DNA of 64,000 nucleotides from Drosophila miranda (GCF_003369915.1 NC_046674.1:23873657-23937656); one strand, 5' to 3'; shown: positions 26,440 to 37,431, numbered from the stretch's first letter. Notes: a model not told the origin generated them from the letters alone. Numbers and translations are program-made.

Positions 26440-27408
26440 ATGGATTGTAGGCCAACTGGAAGTGTCATTGGGATCGCCGTCTTTGCCTGGCTGTGGCTGC
26501 TCGCGGCGGGCCGGGGACAGCCACAGAGTCTGACATTGGGCGGCTACCAACAGTACCAACAGACGGCTACGCTGGGCGGCTACTTCCTGGACAATGGCAC
26601 CCACTATCTGCTGTACGAAAGGCCGAGGGTGACGCGGCCGAGCTTCCTGCCGCTCTCTTATTTTGGCAACATCTCTAGCAACCCGGGCGTTAATGCCCTG
26701 GAGACCCTGGACTATCTGCCCACCAGAATTGTGAATGGCAAGAGGATCAAGTGCTCGAGGGCGCCCTACCAGTGCGCCATCAGTTACCAGAAATACTTCA
26801 TCTGCGGCTGTGTGATCCTGAATCGTTCTTGGATTCTCACCGCCCACCACTGCATCGTGGGCGCGGCCGGGAATTACCAGGTGCGGGCAGGGACCACACA
26901 GCAGAGACGCGGCGGCCAGTTGCGCAATGTCAAGAAGATCGTCGCTCATGCCGGCTACAGCGACTACACCATGAGGAACGATTTGGCGATGATGAAGCTC
27001 AGCAAACCGCTCAAGTACAACCGCTGTCTTAAGCCAGTGCGCTTGCCATCGCGGAAAATCAAGCGCTTTCCTCGCTGCTACCTGGTCAGCGGCTGGGGTT
27101 TGACCTCGGCCAATGCCCAGAATGTCCAGCGGTACCTGCGGGGCGTGCGCGTCTGCAAGGTGAGGCGTGGCAAGTGCCAAAAGAAGTACAAGGGCACCGG
27201 CGTCAAGATCTACAAGGATATGATCTGTGCTGCGAGACCGGGTAAGGACAGCTGCTCTGGTGACTCTGGTGGTCCACTGGTCCACGGGAACATCCTCTAT
27301 GGCGTCGTATCCTTCGGCATTGGATGCGCCAACCGCAAGTATCCGGGCGTCTATGTGAATGTGAAGCGATATGTGCCCTGGATAAAGAAAGTCATGCGAA
27401 AGTATTAG
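26440..27408 (+). CDS. secreted trypsin-like serine protease (S1A, 322 aa), single exon
   Basis: Residues 1 to about 26 form a signal peptide with a hydrophobic core (IGIAVFAWLWLLAA). A 70-80 residue Gln/Tyr-rich propeptide precedes the activation site LPTR|IVNG. The triad is His137 (LTAHHC), Asp181 (RNDLAMM) and Ser276 (SGDSGGP). The residue six before the Ser is Asp, so cleavage after Lys or Arg is expected. The catalytic domain is unusually rich in Lys and Arg. The residue before the catalytic His is His instead of the usual Ala. I chose the ATG at 26440 because it gives a proper signal peptide and fits the Inr/DPE; the frame is open back to an ATG at 26284. An AATAAA at 27629 follows. A similar protease gene lies about 1.15 kb downstream, so this is a small cluster. 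Specific role unknown. Confidence 0.9.
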   Translation: MDCRPTGSVIGIAVFAWLWLLAAGRGQPQSLTLGGYQQYQQTATLGGYFLDNGTHYLLYERPRVTRPSFLPLSYFGNISSNPGVNALETLDYLPTRIVNGKRIKCSRAPYQCAISYQKYFICGCVILNRSWILTAHHCIVGAAGNYQVRAGTTQQRRGGQLRNVKKIVAHAGYSDYTMRNDLAMMKLSKPLKYNRCLKPVRLPSRKIKRFPRCYLVSGWGLTSANAQNVQRYLRGVRVCKVRRGKCQKKYKGTGVKIYKDMICAARPGKDSCSGDSGGPLVHGNILYGVVSFGIGCANRKYPGVYVNVKRYVPWIKKVMRKY

Positions 27409-27628
27409 CCAATCTCCTTCTAGTATATATGTATATTTAAATCTCATGTCTCGGCGTTTGGGGTTCTCCCGAACAGCTCGATCGATTTTAATGATCTTTC
27501 TTTGTATATTAAGTAGGTATGAGAATAGTATTTTTTCAGTTTCCTAATACCACACACCATTTTTGTAATCAGGATTTTGGTACTTGTGTATGAACAATAT
27601 CCAAATATCCCACACAAAATGTAAACAA

Positions 27629-27634
27629 AATAAA
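27629..27634 (+). terminator. polyadenylation signal of the first protease
   Basis: AATAAA 221 bases after the stop codon, before any downstream frame begins. Confidence 0.6.
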
Positions 27635-27736
27635 GTATACTTTTACCTAGTTTTGGGTGTGAAAAGTATTGTCAAATTTGGCACCGAGGCACCGTGAACT
27701 TTGCCAGCAAGACGGAAGGGCACCGTCGAGCAAATA

Positions 27737-27913
27737 ATGCAACAAACCTGCGAAATAGTAGAGCAGAAAGAAAAGACGCACGAATCCAACAAGAAAAGCA
27801 ACAGAAATGTGCGTGTGAGCATGTCGCAATTGCGTGAATCACACGAGATGAACGAAATCAACAAAGACAATTGGACCGGAGACACCCACAGAGAAAATGA
27901 CCGACAACGCTAA
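27737..27913 (+). CDS. small Lys/Glu/Asn-rich ORF (58 aa), upstream of an overlapping pair
   Basis: The first ATG of this frame gives MQQTCEIVEQKEKT... ending NDRQR. It is hydrophilic with no signal peptide or membrane segment. Its end overlaps the next small ORF by 17 bases in another frame. It lies between the two protease genes, just after the polyadenylation signal of the first. I do not recognise it. It could be part of a dicistronic transcript, the 5' half of a frameshifted gene, or chance. Confidence 0.25.
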   Translation: MQQTCEIVEQKEKTHESNKKSNRNVRVSMSQLRESHEMNEINKDNWTGDTHRENDRQR

Positions 27914-28103
27914 AAAGGACATCGTGCATTTACATTTGCTTCGTTCCTTCGTCTATTCTGATCATCCGAAAGTACTGATTGGTGCTATGGCCAAAGAATT
28001 TCCCTTTTTTCTTGCGCTCAAATTCCAACATGAATCAGATGGCATCTGTAACGCATTACAAAAATATCTACCTGATATAGAAACTCGACCAGAATTACAA
28101 TAG
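27897..28103 (+). CDS. small ORF (68 aa) of unknown function, downstream of an overlapping pair
   Basis: The frame starts MTDNAKKDIVHLHLLRS and ends DIETRPELQ. Its composition is balanced and globular-looking (hydrophobic HLHLLRSFVY and GAMAKEFPFFLAL segments), unlike the low-complexity shadows elsewhere. Overlap with the preceding ORF raises the chance of one gene broken by a frameshift. No family is recognised and there is no strong promoter motif upstream, so expression is unproven. Confidence 0.35.
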   Translation: MTDNAKKDIVHLHLLRSFVYSDHPKVLIGAMAKEFPFFLALKFQHESDGICNALQKYLPDIETRPELQ

Positions 28104-28509
28104 TAAAGGAATCTTCAAGGTTATTCAACTTTCTGCTTGTGAAAGATCCAAGCTGAGAGTTTAATCAATGCCAATTTTAGGGAATAGTATTAAAATTAAA
28201 GATATTAATATTCAGAGCTTGGCCAAGGTAAGATCACCGCTAAAGAAAGGCATTCGCAAATGTTCACAGAAGTTATTTTAAGCGGTATGCGTGTATCCAG
28301 TTCCATATGCGGTAATATCTATGAATACAAAGAAATAGTATAATCCAACATGTAAGACAGCTGCTCGTACCTACCTGCCTTAAGAAATAGTCGACGACCC
28401 TATCAATATTCATATGCCAACTACAGTGGGTCACCAGCAGCGGTGTCTTGCTGGGTTCATTAGCATTTTATGGCACAGAGTTCACACCCAGAGGTCAAGA
28501 ATTCGGCAT

Positions 28510-28543
28510 CCAGTTCTAATTTGGTATTGGCGGTTCATGGTTC
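28510..28543 (+). promoter_or_regulatory. Inr + DPE-like core promoter of the second protease
   Basis: CCAGTTC with A+1 at 28512 is a one-mismatch initiator. GGTTC at +28 to +32 (28539-28543) fits RGWYV. This would give a 48-base leader before the ATG at 28560, the same architecture as in the neighbouring protease gene. Confidence 0.4.
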
Positions 28544-28559
28544 ATTTGTTTTTGTACGG

Positions 28560-29330
28560 ATGATGTTGAATCCGCACGCATTGGCGATTAATCTCCTGCT
28601 GCTGCTCTGTGGCCAGAGAACATGGGCCACATCCCTCAAGGACCGGATTGTGGGTGGAGTAGAGATCCCCATTCAGATGACACCCTGGCTGGCCTCTCTC
28701 TCTGTCCAGGGCAACCATAGCTGTGGCTCGGCATTGATCACGCCGCGGTGGCTCGTGACAGCGGCCCACTGTGTCCCCTATCCGGAGAGGTACTCTGTAC
28801 GTGCCGGATCCTCGTCCGTTCGAGAGGGTGGCCAGCAACGAGCTGTGGTTAGGATCCTCGTGCATCCAGGCTTCAATTCGCGCACACTGGTTCATGACAT
28901 CGCCCTCCTTCAGACCCGTGAGCCCTTCAAACTGGGGGGCAATGTGCAATTGATAAAACTCCCCCTGCCCGCCCTCAGTGCTCTGCCCAAGACCCTGCTG
29001 GTCGCCGGCTGGGGAACAGTCCACGCGAAAGCGAACGCCACGGAGACCAGGCTGCGGGGGACCCTAGTGCAGACCATCGACCAGCGTCGATGCCGACGCC
29101 TCTATGGAGTATGGAGACGCCCTATCACAGATAACATGCTCTGCGCGGCAGCAGCTGGAAGGGATCACTGCTATGGCGACTCGGGCTCTCCCCTGGTACA
29201 TCAGGGCAGCAGCTACGGCATTGTGTCCTTCGCCTACGGCTGCGCGGATCCACGTTTCCCCGGGGTCTACACCAGATTGGCCAACTATGTGTCCTGGATA
29301 TTCGGTGTGCTAAAAAGTGAAGCCAATTAA
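28560..29330 (+). CDS. secreted trypsin-like serine protease (S1A, 256 aa), single exon
   Basis: The signal peptide is near residues 1-24 (NLLLLLCG core). Activation is expected at LKDR|IVGG, with almost no propeptide. The triad is His70 (TAAHC), Asp113 (HDIALL) and Ser208 (CYGDSGSP). Asp six residues before the Ser predicts trypsin-like specificity. The usual GDSGG is GDSGS here, a change close to the oxyanion hole. The frame continues upstream to an ATG at 28470, but the Met at 28560 gives the signal peptide and fits the Inr/DPE. AATAAA lies only 19 bases past the stop (29349), so the 3'UTR is very short. It is related to the protease gene upstream but shorter and without its long prodomain. 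Substrate unknown. Confidence 0.88.
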   Translation: MMLNPHALAINLLLLLCGQRTWATSLKDRIVGGVEIPIQMTPWLASLSVQGNHSCGSALITPRWLVTAAHCVPYPERYSVRAGSSSVREGGQQRAVVRILVHPGFNSRTLVHDIALLQTREPFKLGGNVQLIKLPLPALSALPKTLLVAGWGTVHAKANATETRLRGTLVQTIDQRRCRRLYGVWRRPITDNMLCAAAAGRDHCYGDSGSPLVHQGSSYGIVSFAYGCADPRFPGVYTRLANYVSWIFGVLKSEAN

Positions 29331-29348
29331 ATGAGAAACGCCATTGAT

Positions 29349-29354
29349 AATAAA
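29349..29354 (+). terminator. polyadenylation signal of the second protease
   Basis: AATAAA immediately after the coding region. Confidence 0.65.
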
Positions 29355-29872
29355 GAATCTTTTAGATATCCTCGGATTATCTGATTTACTAATGCCATTA
29401 ATGTTTTAGAGCCATCTTCCTCTCGTTCGGAAGGAAGAAAGTGATCTGCTTCGTGTGATGGATGCTGCTCTTCCTGCTAGGATGTTATACAATATGCAAG
29501 CGTAAGCGTTTTCCCATCCTCATGCATCTGAGGAGACGCCGCACTCTCCCCTTCGTTCGTGCCCCGCCAGAGAGCGATAAACTTATATTCCAGCAGGCAG
29601 TTGCCAGTCGACGGCAAATTTGTGTAAATTATGTATTTGTGCATTTTGATTTCATTTAAACGAAGTTTCCTGATGGCCCCCAGCGCATGTCAAATATCAA
29701 AAACCGAAACGCGACTCTGGCAGCCACTTGCGCAACACATATCCAGCAATCCATATCCATATCCCCACATTCACATCCACATCCCATCCCCATTGCCGAG
29801 GTACCATCCCATCCCCGAACCGATCCGATCCGATCCCAGCTGGCTGGCCAAAATATCACTGCCATATGCCAT

Positions 29873-30229
29873 ATGCGGTGGGCGTGCTCCGTTAATGCTG
29901 CACTCTGGCGGCCCCCCGAAATTAACATAATCGTGCTGCTGTGCTGTGCCGCTCTGACTGTGCCTGTAGCCTGTAGCCCGTCGTCGCATTTGGCGCCCCA
30001 ACAAAGTGTTGAATGCTGGCGCTGCCTGTCAAGTGGAGGCTCCCAGGCATTGGCACACTCATGTGGCAGACCCCAGATCGGGCTTCAGCTTGAGCCATGC
30101 TCCTCCTGGGATCGTTGTGCAATGGGAGCATCAAATGTGGTCTGGTTTGACTTTTACAGGGATTTTCTCTTTATAGTTAAAATAGATTTTAATAATAATA
30201 TGAAAATACGCTTAAAAATTTGCATTTAG
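29873..30229 (+). CDS. possible small secreted cysteine-rich (Ly6-like) ORF
   Basis: From the ATG at 29873 the frame has a hydrophobic stretch (INIIVLLCCAALTVPVA), then VECWRCLSS, more cysteines at SCGRP, EPCSS and DRCAMG, and an unstructured end. CxxC after a signal peptide recalls the start of Ly6/uPAR domains. The cysteine number and spacing are incomplete, the end reads into AT-rich sequence, and no splice partner was found. Chance coding in a repeat-rich stretch is the main alternative. Confidence 0.22.
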   Translation: MRWACSVNAALWRPPEINIIVLLCCAALTVPVACSPSSHLAPQQSVECWRCLSSGGSQALAHSCGRPQIGLQLEPCSSWDRCAMGASNVVWFDFYRDFLFIVKIDFNNNMKIRLKICI

Positions 30230-30234
30230 CAAGT

Positions 30235-32030
30235 GTATAGTATGGTTTATATATATATATATATATATACTATATATATAGTATGTGTGTGTTTGTTGTG
30301 GTTGTTGTTTGTGGTTGTATATAGGGTATCAGCGTTGCAATCTCAAGCATTATTTCACATCACCATCATCTAGTTACGGGTTACGGGTTCTCTTTATAAG
30401 TATGTATATTTCGTTATCATTAAGTTACGCTTACACAATTCATTACGTATTCTAGCCTAAATGTATACCATTTTTTGTTTCGTTTTTAGTTCCACACTCC
30501 TCTTACTCGATCCGCTTTTACAATATTGAGAGAGACTCTCTCTCTCTCTCTCCCTCTCTCTTTCTTTCTCTTTCTCTTTGTATATGTGTTAGGGGTTCAT
30601 TCGTTCTTTCATTTTTGTAAATTTCAAACTAGTTTCTATATGTGTAAAAAAATGGTTTCAACAGCAAAACTCGTGCACTGTGTTCGGTTCGGGGGTGGAC
30701 CAAAAGCGAATACATATATATGCACAAACGAATCGACTGCCTTTCAAAAATATCAGTAAAAATGTATGTTTCAAAATCGAACTCACGCGCACGCACAATA
30801 AAAAGTGTTACAAAAATGAGACATTAACATTTCACAATTACAATTACAATTACAAGCACACATTAATTGGTTTATCCTCTGTTTTTAACATTCTCTTTGA
30901 CCAATGCAAAATTTAAAGCTATATAACAATTTGTTTCTCATTTAGTTTTCATTTTTGCATCTCTCGTTTGGACTCTCGTTACCGATGATCTGCACTCTCT
31001 GGCGGCTGCATTTTCTTTTGGTGTGTGTTTGCCGCCACTCCACAAAAGCTGCAACAACTCGTAACAGTGGGTCTGTGTGTGAGTGTGGGTGTGTGTGTGT
31101 ATGTGTGAGGGGTGTATCGACTAAGGGGCTCGACTCCCCCCGTCAACAGCAGCCACGCCACTCAACTTTCTATTACGATTAGAATGTGTGAAGAGTAGTA
31201 AAATAATTTCATTGCCTGTTGAGTAGCGTGTGTGTGTGTGAGCGGGGGGAGGGGCGACGGGGGCTCTCCCTATGCTGCTATCTTACAACAAGGTTTACAT
31301 GGTTTCAGTTATTGCAAATGTGTTTTCTAAACTCAAGTTCTGTGGTTGAATGTCGGCTTCCGATCGCAGGATTCCAGTGTGTTCAGAGACAGAGTGGCGG
31401 CTGGCCTTGCCTGGTCTGGTGTGGTGTGGTGGCTGTCAATGCTCTCTCTCTCTCTCTCTCTTTCTCTTCCACTCTGTTGTACATCACATATTTTACAGTT
31501 TAATAATACTTTCTTACACATAATTTATTAATTAGTTCATATTTCTTTTTGCAGTTGGTAGAGCTAAATTGCTGTGGTTTGCTGTCGTTACTCTGGTTGT
31601 TTGTTGGCGGCCATTGCACCAGCACCGCGCACACCAGCCTAAGCCGCAAGCAGTCGATTATCTGGTTCTTGTGTTCACTTGTTCTAGTGGTTGAGTCCTC
31701 CTGTCTGCTGTCACCTCTTGAATCCTGCTCCTGAATCCTTGTTCCTTATGACAAAAAGGGATTTGTTGCTCCTGCTTCCGGTTTGATCCAAGGCATGTTG
31801 TTGTTTTGCTGTAAGATTCATTCCCGAATTAGTAAATCTCTTGAATTTCCCAATCAATTTCAGCTTTAAGTAAGATTAAGGTGAAAGCAAACTACATTCA
31901 GAGTCAATCAGATCAACTATGTTAATAGTTACTTAGGGATTAGTAGTTATTAAGGTATAGAAGAGACTACGAACTAGTGATCGATTAGAGGCAGAGAGCA
32001 TGCACATTCAGAAAAACATTTTACCCATTT
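30235..32030. other. non-coding region 3' of lqf
   Basis: Contains a TA repeat (about 30249-30290), CT runs (30531-30575, 31441-31461) and GT-rich stretches, and no defensible gene. Antisense AATAAA signals for the lqf transcript are at 31522-31527, 32033-32038 and 32055-32060, so part of it may be lqf 3'UTR. Confidence 0.5.
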
Positions 32031-32032
32031 GC

Positions 32033-32060
32033 ATTTATTGCATTTTGTATGTGTTTTATT
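32033..32060 (-). terminator. lqf: candidate lqf polyadenylation signals
   Basis: Two antisense AATAAA hexamers (TTTATT on the + strand at 32033 and 32055) lie about 350 bases past the predicted stop at 32404. Confidence 0.45.
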
Positions 32061-32403
32061 TAAGCGTCCAAGCCTCCATGGTTGGCTACAATTAGAAAAT
32101 ATTATGGATCAACGGATGCGATGGCATACCATCTGCTGGTTAAGAGATGTGGTTACGTGTTGGAAGGATGGAAGCAGCAAAGCAAACCGATTTATAGTCA
32201 TTATATGTACATATGTATATCCAGAAGTTTACTGCGCAGAACAGAAGGTATTTCAGGTGCCTTAATCGTAATTACCAAGCGATAAACCATAGGCACCGCA
32301 TCCATCTGTTCTACATTCTTATTTCTAAAGATATTCGAACGAAGCATTGGATATACAGATATGTACATATTTTTGTATATTAATAGCAGCGGTCGGTAGG
32401 AGT

Positions 32404-35400
32404 TCACGGGGATTCTCTTGGGCAGAATTCGCTGGTGCAGTTGGCAGCAAGAGCGTGCCCGCCCCTGATCCGATTTACAGCATTTAGCACATTCTGAACA
32501 TTCTCTGCACATCGGTTTCCTTCACTGCCTTCTCCAGTAAAGCAATTCTGTAGCAACAATTTGTTAGAGAGATCTCATACTTGCAAGTCAAAGAAAATTC
32601 AAATAAAAGTAAGAATAACTAAGGATAACAAACAGAACATAACTAAAGCAAGCAAAATAGGAACAACAAAGACGAATAAACGGCAACTTCTGGCAGCGGG
32701 TAGGAGGAGCAACAGCAGCACAACTTCATCGCTGAGGATAGGCATCGTATCAGAGATACACACACTCACTTCCAGGTTGCAGGGAACCGTAGCCGTGGAC
32801 ATGCCATAGTTGCGTACATCTTCAGATACAGCCGCAAAGGTCATGGGTGCAATTTTGATACCCGGCGTTTCGGCCAGCGAGTCGGATAGGGCGCTGCTAT
32901 AGCTGGACGCATAGGTGGAGTACAGCCCCGTAGTGCCGTAGATGTTGTTGTTGTTGCTGTTGTACATATCGGATCTATATCTTGGATCAGCCTCGTGGGC
33001 TGTGGGACTATTGAAATAGGGACGCTGTGGCGCCTCGCTGAACAGATCCATATTGCGTATGCTGTCGATGCCAGGACTGGGATTGCTGAGGCTCTTGCTG
33101 CTGTACGGATAGGTGTACATCTGTTCCGTGTTCGGCTGTGGATGCGGATGGGAATGCGGTGGTGGGGCAGAGGATATGACGGGATTACTAAACGCTTGCT
33201 GCTTGCTGATGTACGGATAAGTGTAGATCTGTTCCGTAATCTGCTGTGGATGCGGATTCGGATGCGGATGGGTTGGTGTGGCCGAGGGAATGACGGGATT
33301 ACTAAACGCTTTCAATAGCTGAAATTCCTCCATGCCTGAGGCATAGACAGGGGCCGATGGCATCCCCAAATTAAGACTAGTCGGACGCACGGGTGGTGGT
33401 AGCTTCAGCTGCGGTTTAAGGGACATTTGCATGCAACGGTTGCTCGAAAATAGAATGACACGAAGGCAAACCAAAGACAAAAGTGGAAACAAAATGCACA
33501 AAAGTAAAATGAAGGATACAAGAATTGTGGTTTTGGTTTTTGTTTTGTTTTTTTTTGGAAAGTAAACCGAGAAAGTACCGAGAAATCATGAGAGAGAAAG
33601 AGAAAAAACCTCAAAAAATAAGTACAAGTACGAAGAAGATTCCCCTAACAGGCCGCTCCACTCACCTGCGACTGACTGACGCCTCCACCCATGACTGGCG
33701 CCCAGGGATCCTGGTTCATGCTGACTGCAAAGGGAGCCTGCTGTTTCAGCTGGTTGATGGACGGCACCTGAAATACAGCAGGCCACAAAAAGGCATTTAA
33801 ATAACAATCGAATCAAAAAAAATCCCTAGCTCCACTCACGGCTGGCTGCTGTTGCTGGAATAGATTCGTTTTGGGTGGCATCACGTTGTCGCTGAATGGA
33901 TTGTAGGCTGGGGCATTGCCCGATTGCGTTTGTGGCGCTATCGGTTTGATCAGATTGTCCAGATTAACCAGCGCCGAGTTCTCGCCGAGGAACGAGTGCG
34001 GATCCTTGAGCGGTTTCTTTGCGGTGGCCCCTGTCGATGGATGGACAGAGCTCGTACTGCTGATGGCAGCTCCGTTGCCGTAGTTCAAAGAAAGCGGATC
34101 CATGTCGTCGAGCAGAGAAGCTACAAGAGATCGCTAAAGGTTACAGCAAAGCCAAAGATCTAGGAATATCAAGGATTGTCCGCTTACCATTATTGTTATT
34201 GTTGGAGGCATTCGAATGGCTTTGATCGGCGCTCTTGTTGCGGTTGGTTATCAAATCGAATTCATCAAACTCGGGGGATTGTTTCTGGAATAGGGAAAAT
34301 ATAATTGATTTAGGATTAATCATTCTGGGTATCATTCTTGAGCCTACCTTAATAGCGCCCGTTCCTGCTCCAAGTGCCTTCCAGGGATCATCCAGCGCTG
34401 GCTGCACCGGTGCTTCCAGTGTCCAGGGATCCGCTGGTGCGATGGCTGCTGCACCCGCTGGTTCTGCCAGCCAAGGATCCGCAGAGGCGCTGCCATTGTT
34501 GCCGGCGTGGCTGTTCGCTGGGGGCGCCGCTGCCAAGGCACTGCCAGCAGTGGTTCTCGTCATCAGAGCTTCGAATGGACCTCCGCCTGCAGGCGTGGCC
34601 CCGCGACCATTTTGATTGGCATTCCCATTGGTTTGTAGCCAACCCTCATTCGAGGAGCCGGAGGCCACGGAAGGTGATTGTGTGCGCAGACCCCACGCAT
34701 CACCGCTGGCGGTGGCTCCCATTCCCAAGGGACCTCCCATGGCCGAAGTCATGGGCACACCGGCGCCCATGATGGTGCGCGGTGCGGCCGAGGGGTGCCA
34801 GGGGTCCACTTGCGGCGAGGAGGTGCCCGACCAGGGGTCTGACAGCTGACTGGGAGCACGGGCGGCGCCGGGCGTGGCCCAGGGATCGACGACGGCCGCA
34901 GGAGCGCCGCCAGCAGCGCCCAGCGGCGGATTCGAAATGCTTGTGGCGCCCAGCGAAATGTCCAGCAAGTCCAGCAGATGGCTCTGGGGCTCTTCCTTCT
35001 TGGGTCTGGTGATTGGTTGGCCGCTGAAAAAAGGTTGGTTCGATTTTGCGAGGGTTTGTGCTTGTCATTCTCTTCGACTCACTTGAAGTCCTGCTCGCTC
35101 TGGCTGAGGGCCAGCTGCAGGCGGACATCGTCGCTCCGTCGCTTGGCCTCCTCCTGCTCGGCCTCTTCGCGCGACATGGCCATGGCCAGCTGCAGTTGCA
35201 GTTCTTCCTCTCCAGCGGTCTGTGGCCTGACCATTTCCAGTTCCGATTGTGATTTGGGCGGCTCCTCCTGCCAGCCCGGCGGCATGTCACGCTGCGAGGG
35301 CCCATCAATGTAGCCGTCGCTGCCAAAGCCGCTGGGATGCAGGGCAAAGCGCTCCTTGGCCTTTAGCGCCTTCACCCGCTCGTTCTTGAGCCGCTCGTCG

Positions 35401-35878
35401 TCCTTGAGGAGATTCACCAGCTGCTTGGCCTTTTCGCGCACATGGGTGCCCTGGTCCTTGCCCTCCTCAAAGTAGACGAACTCGCGCAGCGTCTGGATGG
35501 CATAGATGTTCTCCTTGCACTGCTGCGCCACCTTCTCGGTGCCCGTCTTGATGAGGTACTCGAGCAGGATGAGCGCCTTGTAGACGTGCCGCCAGTTCTT
35601 GCCGTGATCGTTGAGACGCTTCCAGATCATTTGCATGATCTCCGAGAAGGCCACCACGTTGTAGGTGAGGTCCGCTATCTCGCCCATGATGGCGGCCGAA
35701 GGACCCCACGGATCATTCGAGGTGGCCTCACGCACTTTGACCTGCACAAGAGAGAAGAATCGATTTCTAGGATTTCTAGGATCTCCAAGATCTACGGATG
35801 ATTACTCACCTGGGCATCGGAATAGTTGTGCGCTAGGTTCTTGATGTTTCTGCGTAGACCGGCAACATTGACCTGCAT
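32404..35878 (-). CDS. lqf: epsin, liquid facets (long isoform, about 888 aa)
   Basis: Endocytic adaptor that binds PIP2, ubiquitinated cargo, AP-2 and clathrin; in flies it is needed for Delta signalling. Exons in transcript order: 35878-35810, 35741-35083, 35023-34348, 34284-34188, 34120-33840, 33767-33666, then 33408-32770 and 32547-32404. All phases close. The ENTH domain spans residues 1 to about 140 (MQVNVAGLRRNIKN, SNDPWGP, YNVVAFSEIM). Two UIMs follow (EEELQLQLAMAMSREEA near 200-217; VRLQLALSQSE near 228-240), a clathrin-box-like LLDLLDI, at least seven DPW motifs and an NPF (YNPFSDN). The first six exons (628 aa) are secure. The last two, a Tyr/Pro/Asn-rich segment and a Cys-containing tail, rest on splice signals only. 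Failure to splice the sixth exon ends the protein after six residues (stop at 33645). Confidence 0.93.
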
Positions 35879-36248
35879 ATCGTCCTTTTGCTTTCTCACT
35901 GTGTGACGAGAAGAATGTTGGGGTGTTTAAGTATGGCATTATAATAAAGGCAGGTATAAGCTCCTGTAATGAGGGTCCAGGGTTCGAATGGAGGATTGGG
36001 ATTGGGATTGGGGTTGGGGTTGGGGTTAGGGCTGTGTCTTTGTTACTCTGTTCAGAGGGTTAGGTTTTTTGTCTAGTTTGATACTTTTTTTGTATGTTTT
36101 CGATTCATTTTGGATTTACGTTACTGGAATTTTGTTTATGTTTTGTCGTTTTCTGAAGTATATTCCATGGCTAGGTTGTGTGGCATGTGGCATGTGGATC
36201 AGTACAAAAGCAAAACAAAAACAAAAAACACAAGAAAGTTCAATGTGT

Positions 36249-36292
36249 GGATGGATGGATGGATGGATGGATGGATGGATGGGTGGATGGGT
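36249..36292. repeat. GGAT tetranucleotide repeat
   Basis: About ten GGAT units in the proposed lqf leader intron. Confidence 0.85.
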
Positions 36293-37431
36293 GTATGTAG
36301 CGTTGGCAGTGGGGTGGGGGGGACCTTCTTTTCTGACTCTGGATGTGACAGATATTTTTCTTGAACCTATGAAGTACTACATATATGGTTTATGTTTACT
36401 GTTTTTTTTTCTTTGGTTTATGCGGTGTACGAGATAGAGAGAGAGAGAGATATATATATATATATAATTGGTATATGAAAATGGGAATTAACATTGAGAC
36501 TTACTTTTCGTTTCGTTTTATTTTTGCTACACACACACAAGAAACTTTTGTGACTGTTTTTTGATTGTGTTCAAAGGCTAGAGGTTTTCTTTGCTTTTAT
36601 TATTTTTCGTTTCGTGTTTTGTCTCTATGTTTATTGCTGTTTAAGTGCTCCAAAGCAAGCTAAGTATGAGATACAAGATAAATACAATCAAAATACATGG
36701 TATAAAAGTACAGATACAGTATACAGAGTACATATAGTTATATATATGTGTATATAGTTAGATGACGGCCAAGATCTCCAACTGGCAAATCTCAGAACAC
36801 AAAAAATGGTGCACAAACAGCAAACAAATGAGTGGAAAGCAAAAACACGCACACACTTTGAAATAATGTATTTTTTTTTTTTTTTTTTGTGAAAATCGTA
36901 AGTCGGAAAAAAGCCGCCGCCGCCGCAAGTCCGCACCGCACGCGTGCACTGCCTTGGGAGATCCAGAAACCTGCCCAAGGGCCCAGACCCAGAAAAATAA
37001 TTCAATTTGCGGGCAAACAAAATGTGCAACAGAAAGGAATAACAGCACACCAATACCACGAAAAGTTGAAACAAGCAAAGAGTACGTGTACCCAACCGAG
37101 CGCCAAAAGCAGACGGTGCAGATGCTCTTCCTTCCCCACAGAATGGCTAAGGAATGTTCAACGTTTACGAATGTGAATGGATATACATACATACATAATA
37201 AGTGTTTCAACAAATACTATAATATAAGAAATGGGATCTTTAGATATAAAATGTAAAAATGTATGTCGCTGTATGCTAATCGCTGAGATCCCCTCCATCG
37301 ATTGCCTTCCACTGCAGACAGTTCCATTTAGCTAACGGACCGCACCACCAGCGGGGCCTTTCTGCTTGAACTTAACCCATGACAGACCGCGAGACCCAAA
37401 CAAGAAGCCGCAAAAATGCAAAATAACCAAT

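Noticed and set aside
26428..27447. 339-codon open frame antisense to the first protease
   Set aside because: It is the shadow of a GC-biased coding exon; no signal peptide, domain or promoter, and the sense frame is a complete protease.
32599..32769. Hydrophobic frame after the seventh lqf exon as a membrane segment
   Set aside because: It begins at a consensus donor (GAA|GTGAGT) and the Leu run comes from a CTG-type repeat; more likely intron.
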